A stretch of DNA of 64,000 nt, from contig NZ_JAMBNQ010000002.1 of NCBI RefSeq assembly GCF_023715155.1, positions 273,154 through 337,153 of the forward strand. Direction: 5' to 3'. A program made the position numbers and the translations under genes. The notes beneath the pieces were generated by a model that saw only the letters and a program-made list of their open reading frames with translations, ran no database searches and had not been told where the DNA came from. Every line of letters starts with the position of its first letter. The first letter of the stretch is position 1. The stretch is from Neobacillus mesonae (GTDB lineage: Bacteria > Bacillota > Bacilli > Bacillales > Cytobacillaceae). Below are positions 55,237 to 64,000 of the stretch, in pieces.

Positions 55237-55608
55237 ATGTACAAATTTGCTTTTGCACTCCCTTTTTTGTTTGCTTTATTGCTTGTAAATCCTGCATATG
55301 CAGTTGAAGTAACTGGCATTGTTCAGATTATGGATCAAAACAATAAAGTTATAGTAAAGAAAAATATAACATTTGAAGAGGGAGACAATATATACGAAAT
55401 AACCAAGAACAACTTTGATGTGACGGAAACAAACGGTATGATAACAGGAATCAATGGATTGGTTGAAAAACCTGCAGAAAACATCCATTGGGCTGCATTT
55501 ATTGATGGTGAATTTGTTGAAATTTCACCAGACGATGTAGGACTTTACGCAAATGATATTTTAACATGGGCGTTAAGGGATCTCGATAAACAAGAGATAA
55601 TGAAATAA
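55237..55608 (+). CDS. Secreted DUF4430-type protein
   Basis: 123 residues; ATG 55237 after ACGAGGAGG. A signal peptide is cut after AYA (residue about 22). The mature part has NMITGINGLVEKPAENIHWA-like and VGLYANDILTWALRD elements, the DUF4430 domain related to the C-terminal half of transcobalamin-type cobamide carriers. It could bind a cobamide or other ligand outside, or be an adhesion domain. It stands alone. Confidence 0.85.
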   Translation: MYKFAFALPFLFALLLVNPAYAVEVTGIVQIMDQNNKVIVKKNITFEEGDNIYEITKNNFDVTETNGMITGINGLVEKPAENIHWAAFIDGEFVEISPDDVGLYANDILTWALRDLDKQEIMK

Positions 55609-55778
55609 ACAGAACTGCTCACGGCAGCTTTTATATTTAAATAACGGGGGAGAATAGTTTAATAAGAAGTGGGTAGTATAAGTTCATTAAGTAGACTGGT
55701 GCCGTATTTCAAATATAAAAGTGTCGTCCTTTATTACGTATAAAATTAGATATAATTTAAATACTAAGGAATGTTGAT

Positions 55779-56210
55779 ATGATCCAAGATAGGATGTTAA
55801 GAATAGGTATATTAGGTGTACTTTCAACAATACCAGGAGAGATTGCTTCGAGGATATTTGTACACTTTGGCTTCGGAAAGTTTGGTATTTATGAATTATC
55901 AAGTCTTATTATTACATTTAACAGACCCGTATTTACCATAGGATTAATCGTGGATTTTTTAATTAGTAGTGTTTTTGCAGTCTTACTTTACTTTATATTT
56001 GAAAAGTTTGGTTCATGCCATTTAGTTATAAAAACGACCGTGGGCAGTTTATTTGCCTGGTTAGTATGTGAACTATTATTCACAACAATAATAGAAGGTA
56101 AATATATCGATATTAGACCCATCAATGATTATTATTCTCATATTTGCAGCACCATGATTTTTGGTATTACATTAGGGTTGTTGCTAAAAAAATTTATATT
56201 CAAGAGTTAA
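55779..56210 (+). CDS. Four-helix membrane protein, YqhR-like size
   Basis: 143 residues; ATG 55779 after AAGGAATG. About four membrane helices: 7-25 (IGILGVLSTIPGEIASRIFV), 48-75, 85-105 and 120-140. The short loops and lack of motifs give no family with confidence. It ends in a strong terminator. Confidence 0.7.
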   Translation: MIQDRMLRIGILGVLSTIPGEIASRIFVHFGFGKFGIYELSSLIITFNRPVFTIGLIVDFLISSVFAVLLYFIFEKFGSCHLVIKTTVGSLFAWLVCELLFTTIIEGKYIDIRPINDYYSHICSTMIFGITLGLLLKKFIFKS

Positions 56211-56261
56211 CCCTATATTAAGTGTAAAAGAGATTGTGAACAATAGCACTTAAGCTATCGG

Positions 56262-56296
56262 GTGCATTAATTCAAGAAGGATTAATGCACTTTTTT
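56262..56296 (+). terminator. Terminator
   Basis: A perfect GTGCATTAAT/ATTAATGCAC stem followed by six T. Confidence 0.85.
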
Positions 56297-56777
56297 GTTG
56301 AAGTTATAAAACTAACGAAGCAGAATTGTTAGATTACCAAGGAATGATTATAATTATTAGTATGATATCAAAAGGTGTGAAATTAAAGAATAAATATAAA
56401 ATGTATTTGGCAATTAAAAAATGCTGTTTTTGGCAGTATGTTTTTTGAATGTGAAAAAGCAAATATGCAATGGATGAATAAAAACCTGCATATTTTCAGC
56501 TTTTTATTAATTTAGGATATTGAACAAAAGCACCCGTTTGTTTAAGTGTAATCATTCACAATCTTTTTCATACCTTAATATAACTCCAATCCCAATGAAC
56601 TGTTGTTCCAGAATCCATTACTTACAAATAGACGCCTTCTTATTCAAGAAAAGCGCCCAATTGTTAAAGATCTCTTTTGATTATCTTCTTACCTTATAAT
56701 GACTTCGAAAATCTCAAGTAGTTACATTTACCTATTATCCAGTTAGTGTAAAGAATTAAAATAAGGTTTTTAGAAGG
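56297..56777. other. No gene seen
   Basis: AT-rich stretch with a degenerate AAGCACCCGTTTG/CACAATCTTTTTCA-type dispersed repeat near 56520-56570; nothing else is supported. Confidence 0.5.
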
Positions 56778-57149
56778 TTACTTCAAATGTTCATTTAACA
56801 CATTCTCCTCTAGCACCGAAAATTTATCGCCATATACTTTTGTAATATGTTTTTCTCCCCAAGCACATAGCGAATCCAAAATATCCTTTAGACTCCATCC
56901 ATACTCACTGAGTTCATACTCCACTTTTGGAGGAATTTGATTATAAACAATCCTATTAATGATTCCATCTTCCTCTAATTCACGTAATTGTTGAGTTAGC
57001 ATCTTTTGAGTTATATTCGGCATAAGACGCTTCAATTCACTTGTTCGTTTCTTTCCGTGTGTCAGATGGCAAAGTATCACGCCTTTCCATTTTCCTCCGA
57101 TCACTTCCAAAGTAGCCTCAACTGATATATTGTATTTTTTTTTCTTCAT
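56778..57149 (-). CDS. HxlR-family regulator 1
   Basis: 123 residues. HxlR winged-helix pattern: VEATLEVIGGKWKGVILCHL, KRTSELKRLMPNITQKMLTQ, LRELEEDGIINRIVYNQIPP and KVEYELSEYGWSL. No Cys at the N-terminal position used for electrophile sensing in some HxlR proteins. It is divergent from an MFS transporter and a dyad lies between, so it probably controls that transporter in response to a reactive compound or drug. Confidence 0.92.
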   Translation of the reverse strand: MKKKKYNISVEATLEVIGGKWKGVILCHLTHGKKRTSELKRLMPNITQKMLTQQLRELEEDGIINRIVYNQIPPKVEYELSEYGWSLKDILDSLCAWGEKHITKVYGDKFSVLEENVLNEHLK

Positions 57150-57171
57150 CCATAAATACCTCCTAATTCGA

Positions 57172-57191
57172 TAGGCACTAAAAAGTACCTA
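57172..57191. promoter_or_regulatory. Candidate HxlR operator
   Basis: TAGGCACT-AAAA-AGTACCTA dyad; a second similar ACTAAAAAGTCCCTA half lies close by at about 57196-57211. Confidence 0.65.
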
Positions 57192-57352
57192 CCACACTAA
57201 AAAGTCCCTATATCACTTTTAAGTGCGTTCTTCTCAATTAAAGCTATATAGATCATAATAACATTTGCCGGTGGAAATAGCCTATAGATTATTATTTTAA
57301 GTTGCCTTCATTCAAATCTATTCAACCTAAAACACTATTCAGGAGGGATAAA

Positions 57353-58567
57353 ATGTCAATCAATAAAAAACGAAACACTTACGCACTGCTGGCTCTAGCA
57401 GTATGTGCATTTGCTATAGGTACTACAGAATTTATCAGTGTAGGGTTATTACCTCTAATCGCTGGGGATTTAAAAATACCAATTACAACAGCAGGTCTAA
57501 CTGTTTCTCTTTACGCATTAGGGGTAACATTTGGCGCACCTGTCTTAACTTCAATTACTTCCAGTATGGCCCGTAAAACTTTATTACTTTGGATTATGAT
57601 TATTTTTATAATCGGTAATAGCGTGGCAGCAAGTGCTGCAAGTATCGGTGTATTGCTTGCTGCTCGTATCATTTCAGCTTTTTCTCATGGTATCTTTATG
57701 TCTATAGGTTCAACAATTGCCGCCGATTTAGTACCTGAAAACCGCAGGGCAAGTGCGATTTCCATCATGTTTTCTGGTCTGACAGTAGCAACTGTTACAG
57801 GAGTGCCATTTGGAACATTTATCGGACAGCATTTCGGTTGGAGAATGGCGTTCATTCTCATTGTGGCAGTAGGAATTATTGCCCTAATTGCAAACAGCAT
57901 CCTCGTTCCTTCCGATTTACGTCTGAGGACCAAAACCTCTATCCGTGATCAGGTTAAGCTAGTGAAAAATGGGCGTTTACTTCTTTTATTTATTATAACG
58001 GCTTTAGGTTATGGAGGAACATTTGTCGTCTTTACCTATTTATCACCTATCCTTCAAAATATAACAGGCTTTAAAGAAGGGACAGTGGCTGCGATTCTGC
58101 TTTTATATGGAATAGCCATTGCCATTGGAAACATGTTAGGTGGAAAGTTATCGAATCAAAACCCTATTCGTGCACTATTTTTTATGTTCATTATTCAAGC
58201 GGTTGTTTTATTTGTGTTCATGTATACAGCTCCATTTAAAATTGCGGGTCTGATTACTGTGTTCTTAATGGGTCTTCTTGCTTTTATGAATGTCCCCGGA
58301 TTACAAGTATACGTGGTCATGTTAGCAGAGCGGTTTGTGCCTGCCGCGGTTGATGTAGCTTCTGCAGTGAATATTGCTGCTTTTAACATCGGTATTGCGT
58401 TTGGATCTTATCTAGGGGGAGTTATTACTGATTCAGTGGGACTGATTCATACCACTTGGATCGGTTCACTAATGGTTTTAGGAGCTGTTCTTTTGACTGG
58501 ATGGAGCAGGATCCTTGAAAAAAGAGACCAAAAGGCAGATAGTTATGCAAGGACATCTATTGGATAA
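57353..58567 (+). CDS. MFS transporter, DHA1 family
   Basis: About 404 residues; ATG 57353 after AGGAGGG. Twelve membrane helices. The first loop GTTEFISVGLLPLIAGDL and the second VPENRRASAISIMFSGLTVA match the drug/sugar/nucleoside efflux DHA1 group (AraJ/YdhP/PbuE-like). The substrate is unknown; the adjacent HxlR regulator suggests efflux of a toxic or signalling compound. Confidence 0.93.
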   Translation: MSINKKRNTYALLALAVCAFAIGTTEFISVGLLPLIAGDLKIPITTAGLTVSLYALGVTFGAPVLTSITSSMARKTLLLWIMIIFIIGNSVAASAASIGVLLAARIISAFSHGIFMSIGSTIAADLVPENRRASAISIMFSGLTVATVTGVPFGTFIGQHFGWRMAFILIVAVGIIALIANSILVPSDLRLRTKTSIRDQVKLVKNGRLLLLFIITALGYGGTFVVFTYLSPILQNITGFKEGTVAAILLLYGIAIAIGNMLGGKLSNQNPIRALFFMFIIQAVVLFVFMYTAPFKIAGLITVFLMGLLAFMNVPGLQVYVVMLAERFVPAAVDVASAVNIAAFNIGIAFGSYLGGVITDSVGLIHTTWIGSLMVLGAVLLTGWSRILEKRDQKADSYARTSIG

Positions 58568-59101
58568 CCAAATTTGCTGAAAATTGTAAATAAAATATAA
58601 TAATTCCACACACAAGTTATGCTAAGATGGGATTTGCATACGAAGTGGTAATAATACAAAAACCACGAAGGAACATTATATTTTAGAAAACTTCGCTGTA
58701 GCTGATTTATCTATCAAAAGAAGACATGGCACAAATTGATCAGCTTAATCAAGAACATCAGGTTTGGCCTGACACAAATAACTTTGATATCTAAAAAAAA
58801 ACTAAAAGGCGCTCCAACAATTAAAGGGAGCGCCTTTTAGTTTTAGTAAAAATATGTTAATCGAACACAAACCCCATTTATTACATTAAGCTTCTTCTGC
58901 ATCCTTAAATTTAAAAGTAATGCATTTCTTCCACAATCTAACCCGATCGTTGAACTCAAGTTAAACACTACTCTTCAACTCCCCGTTAGCACAGTAAGCA
59001 TCGCTTCAAATATGAATAAATATTAGTGTGTATACAGGTTTATCCCTAAGTTATAATTCAGAAGGATTTATAAACATACTGCCAAAACATTCATCAGTTA
59101 A
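58568..59101. other. Gene-free stretch with a strong terminator
   Basis: ACTAAAAGGCGCTCC/GGGAGCGCCTTTTAGT (58801-58846) is a bidirectional terminator. A 23-codon MAQIDQLNQEHQVWPDTNNF frame near 58724-58794 may be a remnant. A dispersed CTTCCACAATCTAACCCG repeat lies near 58935. Confidence 0.65.
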
Positions 59102-59656
59102 TTGCCAGAAACAAATATAAAATATGAAATTATACCAATTGAAAAAGCTTACTCTTGTAAAGAGTTGTGTAATGAACTTATGGTTTTTCAAAAATCAAAG
59201 GCAAAAATTACACCTGAAATGTTTGATAATATGAATTTTGAGACAAGGATGCTTCCTTCTATAAAAAGTGCAATAGATAATCAAATCGTGGTTGTAAGAG
59301 ATGGTGACAAAATAGTTGGTTATGTTTTTTCAAATATCTCTCCTAAAGAAGTTTACTCAAATGATTTTGCAACTTCTTTTGACCTTTCTTCAGTGAATAG
59401 AAACAATGTAGGGTGTTTATCTCAGTTTTATATAAAAGAAGAATATAGACGATATGGAATTGGTTCAGTGCTCTTTGATATTTCAATGAAATGGTTGAAC
59501 CAATTTGATGATATAGAGGATTATTTTATTTTTGTTTCAAATGGTAATGATGCATTAGAATTAGAATTTTATAAACGTAAAGGTTTTGTTGTTAGCCACA
59601 ATATTATGAATGGATTTATAACTGTTTTACGAAACAAAAGATTACCAGATAGATAA
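59102..59656 (+). CDS. GNAT acetyltransferase
   Basis: 184 residues from TTG 59102; the ribosome site is weak, so a later start is possible. The GNAT core is clear: VGYVFSNISPKEVY, then QFYIKEEYRRYGIGSVLFDI with the RRYGIG acetyl-CoA loop near residues 120-126, and a C-terminal LEFYKRKGFVVSHNIM. It transfers acetyl from acetyl-CoA to an amine. Substrate unknown. Confidence 0.88.
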   Translation: MPETNIKYEIIPIEKAYSCKELCNELMVFQKSKAKITPEMFDNMNFETRMLPSIKSAIDNQIVVVRDGDKIVGYVFSNISPKEVYSNDFATSFDLSSVNRNNVGCLSQFYIKEEYRRYGIGSVLFDISMKWLNQFDDIEDYFIFVSNGNDALELEFYKRKGFVVSHNIMNGFITVLRNKRLPDR

Positions 59657-59945
59657 TTGTGAATGTGAAGAATGACACTTAAACTAAACCAGCTTTAGTT
59701 GAACAGCGGGGTTGCTGCGGCGATCCTTTTTTTATTGAGCTAACTGGCAGTTTTGTTCAATAAGACGATGTTAAATAGTAGTTAAAAGGTGATGCGAAAA
59801 TGCCAATATTCCCAGATTAAATTGACCTTCTATCAATATTTGAATCGGAACCAATATTATTAGATTCTACATTAAAGGATTTGGCCAAATCTTAGTACAA
59901 CAATAAAATACCTTACATATAAGGTGTTATAAGTTGGTTTCCTCA

Positions 59946-60302
59946 TTAAGAAGCCTCTTCTGGTTGTGCGATTTCAAATTCACCTTCTGCATACTCTTGC
60001 TCCGCATAATGGCTTCCCCATTGACAGAGCTCCTGCAAGATAGGTTTAAGAGATTCTCCAAGTTCAGTGGATGAATATACAACCTTCGGTGGTACTTGAT
60101 TATACATCTTTCTGCTCACAAGTCCACTGTCTTCAAGCTCTCTAAGTGTTTGAATCAGCATTTTCTGAGTTATATTTGGGATAATGCGCTTTAATTCACT
60201 CGTTCTCTTTGGTCCATTCATTAAAAAGTATAATACAAGTCCTTTCCATTTTCCGCCAATAACTTCCTTTGTCACTTCAAACCCACAGCTAAATTTTTTC
60301 AT
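59946..60302 (-). CDS. HxlR-family regulator 2
   Basis: About 118 residues; ATG 60302 (MKKFSCGFEV) has GGAGAG 9 bases upstream and is preferred to ATG 60323. It is closely similar to regulator 1 (GGKWKGLVLYFLMNGPKRTS, IIPNITQKMLIQTLRELEDS). It carries Cys at about residue 5 (SCGFEV), the position used in redox-sensing HxlR proteins such as HypR. It is divergent from the SDR/monooxygenase operon. Confidence 0.92.
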   Translation of the reverse strand: MKKFSCGFEVTKEVIGGKWKGLVLYFLMNGPKRTSELKRIIPNITQKMLIQTLRELEDSGLVSRKMYNQVPPKVVYSSTELGESLKPILQELCQWGSHYAEQEYAEGEFEIAQPEEAS

Positions 60303-60470
60303 GTCTAAAGCTCTCCATTCCACATTTATTACTTTTTGGTTACTATATCACAAAAAAGTGGGTACTTCCAATAATGTGCTTACTGAAGGATACTATATCT
60401 TGTAAGTTGTTCTTCAAGTTTTTAAAGGTATTAGACTTAAAATAAAATTAATACTAAAGGAGTGTTAAGT

Positions 60471-61217
60471 ATGGGTAAATTTGAAGGTAAAATAGCGCTT
60501 GTAACGGGTGGAACAAGTGGGATTGGTCTTGCTACAGCACAAAAATTTGTAAACGAAGGTGCATATGTTTATATCACGGGACGCAGACAAAACGAACTTG
60601 ATAAAGCTGTTAACCAAATTGGCAAGAACGTAACCGGTGTTCAAGGTGATATTTCTAAGCTTGAAGACTTAGACAAACTATATGACATTATAAAGCAGGA
60701 AAAAGGTAAGTTGGACATTCTTTTTGCTAATGCAGGCATCGGCAACTTCCTTCCATTAGGTGAAATTACTGAAGAGCAGGTTGATAGAACGTTCGATATT
60801 AACGTTAAAGGAACCATCTTTACTGTTCAAAAAGCGTTATCACTATTCCCGGACAAAGTAGGTTCTATTATTGTAACGGGCTCTACTGCTGGATCAATTG
60901 GCAACCCAGCGTTTAGTGTATATGGAGCATCTAAAGCAGCATTAAGAGCACTAGTTCGCCACTGGATTCTTGACCTAAAAGGTACTGAAATCCGTGTAAA
61001 TGTGGTTAGTCCAGGAGGTATTCTTACACCTGCATACGATGAGCTTTTTGGTGATGCACTTGAAGAGGTACTGGAAAATAGCAGAAATACTGTTCCAGCT
61101 GGAAAAATTGGGACACCTGAAGAAGTAGCAAACGCTGTATCTTTCCTTGCTTCAGACGAAAGCAGTTACTTGACGGGTGTTGAATTGTTCGTAGATGGCG
61201 GGCTAGCACAGGTATAA
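60471..61217 (+). CDS. SDR-family oxidoreductase 4
   Basis: 248 residues; ATG 60471 after AAAGGAGTG. Motifs: [26 protein letters not shown] near 149. GRR after the second strand ([10 protein letters not shown]) favours NADPH. It lies under a redox-type HxlR regulator, followed by a small monooxygenase, a setting common for quinone or electrophile detoxification. Confidence 0.92.
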   Translation: MGKFEGKIALVTGGTSGIGLATAQKFVNEGAYVYITGRRQNELDKAVNQIGKNVTGVQGDISKLEDLDKLYDIIKQEKGKLDILFANAGIGNFLPLGEITEEQVDRTFDINVKGTIFTVQKALSLFPDKVGSIIVTGSTAGSIGNPAFSVYGASKAALRALVRHWILDLKGTEIRVNVVSPGGILTPAYDELFGDALEEVLENSRNTVPAGKIGTPEEVANAVSFLASDESSYLTGVELFVDGGLAQV

Positions 61218-61305
61218 TTTCACTGCGCAGAGATTACAAAAAAGGTTAATGGGGAATGGTGTAACGGAATCCCCGCAAAATATAAAATTTATAGGAGGAG
61301 TCAAT

Positions 61306-61635
61306 ATGACCAATCAACAAGTTCAACTCAATATTCGTTTTAAGGCTAAACCAGGGAAGAAAGAAGAATTCCGCAAGGAGCTATCTTCCCTTATTGAGGA
61401 GATGTCATCCGAGAAGGCATTCATTAGCGCCATTGTATCGGACGATCTGGATCAGCCGGATGACTTGATCATTTATGAAACATGGCAAGGCACGAGAGAT
61501 AGCTGGCTTGCGGAAGAATTTATTAAACCATACCGCAAGAATTACGAAGGAACACTGGGCGATTTAATTGTGGATAGAAGCGTCAGCTGGTTGCAACCGA
61601 AGGGCGAATGGGGAAGTCATATAACGAATGCATGA
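61306..61635 (+). CDS. ABM-type antibiotic biosynthesis monooxygenase (YgiN-like)
   Basis: About 109 residues; ATG 61306 follows AGGAGGAG. The family fold is a ferredoxin-like dimer (VQLNIRFKAKPGKKEEFRKE, FISAIVSDDLDQPDDLIIYE, WQGTRDSWLAEEF). Such proteins oxidise quinols or act on aromatic compounds without cofactors. It follows the SDR by about 90 bases in the same operon. Confidence 0.88.
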   Translation: MTNQQVQLNIRFKAKPGKKEEFRKELSSLIEEMSSEKAFISAIVSDDLDQPDDLIIYETWQGTRDSWLAEEFIKPYRKNYEGTLGDLIVDRSVSWLQPKGEWGSHITNA

Positions 61636-61642
61636 TGACGTT

Positions 61643-61815
61643 GAATCTTTAATCATTTAACCGAAGAAGGCAAACGCCTTGAAAGTGTGGTTATCCCTAT
61701 TCTTAGGGATACCCATAAAACCGTATTGAATGGAATAACAGATGAACAATCCGAAGTGTTACATAATTTAATTTCAAAAATTATTACCAATACATCAGGA
61801 GGAAATAAAGGATGA
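61643..61815 (+). pseudogene. C-terminal remnant of a MarR-family regulator
   Basis: An open frame from about 61643 reads NHLTEEGKRLESVVIPILRD and then THKTVLNGITDEQSEVLHNL up to TGA at 61813-61815, overlapping the ATG of the next gene. LTEEGKRL is the MarR wing end and the rest a dimerisation helix. The DNA-binding part is missing and there is no start. It was probably the regulator that preceded the FMN reductase. Confidence 0.8.
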
Positions 61816-62363
61816 ATATTGTTGTACTCGTAGGAAGTCTAAGGAAAGAGTCTTATAACATGCAGCTGGCTAAAACAATGCAGAAAAGATACAAAGAAAA
61901 AATGAACTTGGAAATTGCCGACATCCGTTCCTTGCCTCATTTTGATCAAGATGAAGAAAACAATCCGCCGCAGTCTGTAAAAGAATTCAAAGAGGCAGTT
62001 TCAAATGCTGACGGAGTTGTCATTATTACTCCGGAATACAACTGGTCGATTCCTGGTGTTTTGAAAAACGCCTTGGACTGGGCTTCGAGGGTGGATAAGG
62101 TTTTCATTGGCAAACCAGTCATGGCTCTCGGTGCGACTATGGGAATGCTCGGAACCGTCCGTGCCCAAATGCATTTGCGTGAAATTCTGGATGCCCCTGG
62201 CATTCAAGCAAGAATCCTTCCTCCGGGCGGAAATGAAGTACTAATCGGTTTTGCCCATCAGAAGTTTGATGAACAATCAGGCCAATTAGTTGACGAAGGA
62301 ACGCTTAATTTCTTGGACAGTAAAGTCGAAGCATTTATTGACTTTGTAAAATCACAAAATTAA
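61812..62363 (+). CDS. NADPH-dependent FMN reductase
   Basis: 183 residues; ATG 61812 after AGGAGG within the MarR remnant. Flavodoxin-like fold: GSLRKESYN phosphate loop (residues 8-16), PEYNWSIPGVLKNALDW, and ALGATMGMLGTVRAQ. It uses NADPH to reduce FMN, quinones or azo dyes. Near the SDR/ABM and HxlR set, it adds to a quinone/electrophile response theme. A strong terminator follows. Confidence 0.92.
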   Translation: MNIVVLVGSLRKESYNMQLAKTMQKRYKEKMNLEIADIRSLPHFDQDEENNPPQSVKEFKEAVSNADGVVIITPEYNWSIPGVLKNALDWASRVDKVFIGKPVMALGATMGMLGTVRAQMHLREILDAPGIQARILPPGGNEVLIGFAHQKFDEQSGQLVDEGTLNFLDSKVEAFIDFVKSQN

Positions 62364-62373
62364 ATGAACAACA

Positions 62374-62405
62374 AAAAGACCGGCCCGCAATGGCCGGTCT
62401 TTTCG
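62374..62405 (+). terminator. Terminator of the FMN reductase gene
   Basis: AAAAGACCGGCC/GGCCGGTCTTTT, perfect stem with T-run. Confidence 0.92.
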
Positions 62406-62585
62406 CTTACCTGAGGAGGTGTCTGCCAGGTAAGGTGGATATGGCGGCTAACGGGATCCTCCTCCTATGGACAGGTACCTTCTACCCCGGCTACCGTAAT
62501 GATAAAACTGTATAAAAAATGGTCACCCAGAAATATCTGGCTGACCTTATAATACGAACGTGGCAGGTTGAATAAAGCAGGTATC
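62406..62585. other. No gene seen
   Basis: Short AGGAGG/CCTCCT and AGGTAAGGTGGATATGGCGG pieces; nothing firm. Confidence 0.5.
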
Positions 62586-62622
62586 TTGACAATCGTTTTT
62601 ACACAATTCTAATAGATATTAG
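62586..62622 (+). promoter_or_regulatory. Promoter and operator of the Rrf2 gene
   Basis: TTGACA (62586-62591), 18 bases, TAATAG (62610-62615), with CTAAT-AGAT-ATTAG (62609-62622), a perfect dyad over the -10; probable autoregulation. Confidence 0.7.
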
Positions 62623-62663
62623 AGAGTCTTATAGTCTTTAATAGATAGGAAGGGTTGAATACA

Positions 62664-63056
62664 TTGAAGTACTCAAAAGCAACTAATTACGCTCTTCATA
62701 CAATATTAAATTTAGCCTTGTCAAAATCAAGCAAACCAATAGGGGTACAGACACTAGCAGAAAAGCTGAATGTTTCACCAACTTACTTATCTAAAATCCT
62801 AACCAAGCTTGTAAAAGAAGGAATGGTATCTTCTGTGTCAGGAGCAAATGGTGGATATTCATTGACAAGAGGCTGGGAATCCATTTCTTTTCTTGATATT
62901 ATTTTTGCTATTGAGGGCAAGTCATCATTGTTTGAGTGCGGATTAGACCATGGACCTCAATGTCAGATCCAAAAAGTAATGTTGAAGTCCGAAGAAAAAA
63001 TGGAAGAAGAATTAAGGAGGCAAACCCTGGCTGATTTAGCTAAGACATCTGAATAA
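62664..63056 (+). CDS. Rrf2-family regulator
   Basis: About 130 residues; TTG 62664 (MKYSKATNYALH) lies 10 bases after GGAAGGG and matches the family start, whereas TTG 62655 is too close. Winged helix: VQTLAEKLNVSPTYLSKILT, MVSSVSGANGGYSLTR. Two Cys (ECGLDHGPQCQ) near residues 90-100 could bind metal or a thiol, fewer than the three of IscR-type iron-sulfur proteins. It resembles B. subtilis YwnA/CymR-type regulators. The target may be the FMN reductase region or itself. Confidence 0.9.
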   Translation: MKYSKATNYALHTILNLALSKSSKPIGVQTLAEKLNVSPTYLSKILTKLVKEGMVSSVSGANGGYSLTRGWESISFLDIIFAIEGKSSLFECGLDHGPQCQIQKVMLKSEEKMEEELRRQTLADLAKTSE

Positions 63057-63461
63057 ATTTAATGATGTCTTTTTTTATCCTCCCTCTATAAATGTTGATT
63101 TATCAACGGTTTGACCCGTTGGTGGGGTGTCAAAAAAATATTTTTCGACACGATTTTCTAACAATATTTTTATATTATGTGAAACTATTCCATCACATGG
63201 GTACGCTACGCGGTCACTACTGGTTAAAGATGGTAAGTAGTGATAGGGAATTATACGATGCACAATGGATCTCTGCGTAGCTTATGATGACGTACCCTCC
63301 CATGTCTCTGGGCATCAGTGTGCCTACATTCCTTCGTTCGGTCTAGTCATAAGGCAGAGGCTAGCGAAGCTCCTTTAGGGACTCAAGGTCGAATGGAAAA
63401 AATAGTGCCAGCTTCTCCGTGTCATCCTATTGTCTAGGTCAATTTAAAGGGATGTAGGGTC
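63057..63461. other. Right-hand end region of an IS110-like element
   Basis: No gene. The stretch downstream of the transposase on the minus strand (63270-63460) contains short stems such as GGCAGAGGCT...AGCTCC and GCCTCTGCGAG. IS110/IS1111 elements encode a structured bridge RNA in a non-coding end. The left boundary of the element in this window is not clear. Confidence 0.5.
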
Positions 63462-64000
63462 TTACGCAGCCTCTGCGAGACTAGGAATATCCCTCATCAT
63501 TCGCTGTGCGTCAAACGCTTTGTGCTTAGTGCTAATTCCATGTAATACTTTTAATAGCTTACCGCATAGAACCACGATGGATTGCTTCTTGCGTAAAGGA
63601 TTAACCTGACGGTTAATGTAATATTCGTGTAGCCTTCTAAAGGCTTCATTGTGGCGAATCATGGGCATCATCACTCGAAAAAGTAGGGCCCGCAGCTTTC
63701 TTCTACCCCGTTTGGAGATGCTTTTATGCCCTTTATGCTGCCCGGAGGAATTTTCACGTAACGTTAATCCCGCGAGTTTGATTAGTTGGCGTGGATCTTC
63801 GTAGTGTGAAAAGCTTCCGATTTCAGCTAATAGGTCAATAATCGTGGTATCTCCAAGCCCTGGAACCGTTGAAAGCCATTCGTATTCTACAGACGTTTTT
63901 ACTAGCTTAACTAAGTGCCCTGTAATACTTTCGATATCTTGTTCAAGCTGATAGTAACGACGGACCAGTGTGGCGATTTCAATACGGGCCATCTCATGTC
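63462..64000 (-). mobile_element. IS110-family transposase, C-terminal part (cut by window)
   Basis: The frame is open to the window edge (codons CAT GAG before the ATG at 63992), so the N-terminus (the DEDD catalytic part) lies outside. The visible part is the Transposase_20/IS116 domain: WLSTVPGLGDTTIIDLLAEI (helix-hairpin), FSHYEDPRQLIKLAGLTLRE, the conserved Ser region in GHKSISKRGRRKLRALLFRV, and a C-terminus AFDAQRMMRDIPSLAEAA. IS110 elements integrate by a DEDD/Ser mechanism guided by a bridge RNA. Confidence 0.93.

Overview
The window looks like a chromosomal piece of a Bacillaceae species (Bacillus, Neobacillus or Mesobacillus type). The reasons are strong AGGAGG ribosome sites, frequent TTG/GTG starts, Gram-positive lipoboxes, and recognisable Bacillus families: YwpF next to SsbB, YwqA/YwqB-like SNF2 and SWIM proteins, YdeI, a YoaE-like molybdoenzyme and a pbuE-type adenine riboswitch. 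No rRNA or tRNA genes were seen. The species cannot be fixed from the sequence alone.

Bases 1-19800 hold a large ESX / type VII secretion (T7SS) locus. It starts with the C-terminus of a glycine-rich, probably membrane-active effector, followed by a small membrane protein (likely immunity) and an unidentified 268-residue protein. Next come EssC (canonical FHA, two membrane helices, FtsK/SpoIIIE ATPase domains), an EsaB/YukD ubiquitin-like protein and two WXG100 proteins. These are followed by a phospho-signalling set: a protein with a C-terminal FHA domain, a PP2C phosphatase, a membrane Ser/Thr kinase with external TPRs, a one-helix protein whose tail carries five acidic-Glu-Thr-x-[LI]-[LI] motifs, and a 1665-residue Ig-repeat protein anchored at both ends. 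EssA, EssB and EsaA are not visible. Kinase, phosphatase and FHA proteins control type VI secretion by threonine phosphorylation, and finding that logic beside an EssC machine is the most interesting feature here. A multi-hairpin RNA candidate lies just before essC.

The intergenic DNA is unusual. Two arrays of 52-bp units (about 19 and 26 copies), each unit an RNA-type hairpin, lie inside and just after the T7SS locus. A second family, with a short [TA]TC[CT]GC core repeated at 21 bp (two helical turns), occurs at several separate sites between 13.5 and 40.8 kb.

Bases 21.5-47 kb are mostly housekeeping and metabolic genes: a lipoprotein, ywpF/ssbB, a degraded XRE regulator, a 3D-domain cell-wall protein, SNF2 helicase plus SWIM protein, YdeI, a CWC protein, a Gmad2 lipoprotein, an M20 amidohydrolase, adenosine deaminase under an adenine riboswitch, a SET protein, an EAL phosphodiesterase, a rhodanese, an NAD(P)-binding protein, a molybdopterin oxidoreductase, and a TetR regulator facing three SDR genes.

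Bases 47-64 kb are AT-rich and accessory, with several gene remnants (integrase, MarR, others). They carry a BlaI/BlaR1-type pair whose sensor end is a DUF4309-like domain, next to a NagZ-like glycosidase with the same kind of domain. They also hold two HxlR regulators facing an MFS transporter and an SDR/monooxygenase pair, a GNAT enzyme, an FMN reductase, an Rrf2 regulator and the end of an IS110-family transposase cut by the window edge.
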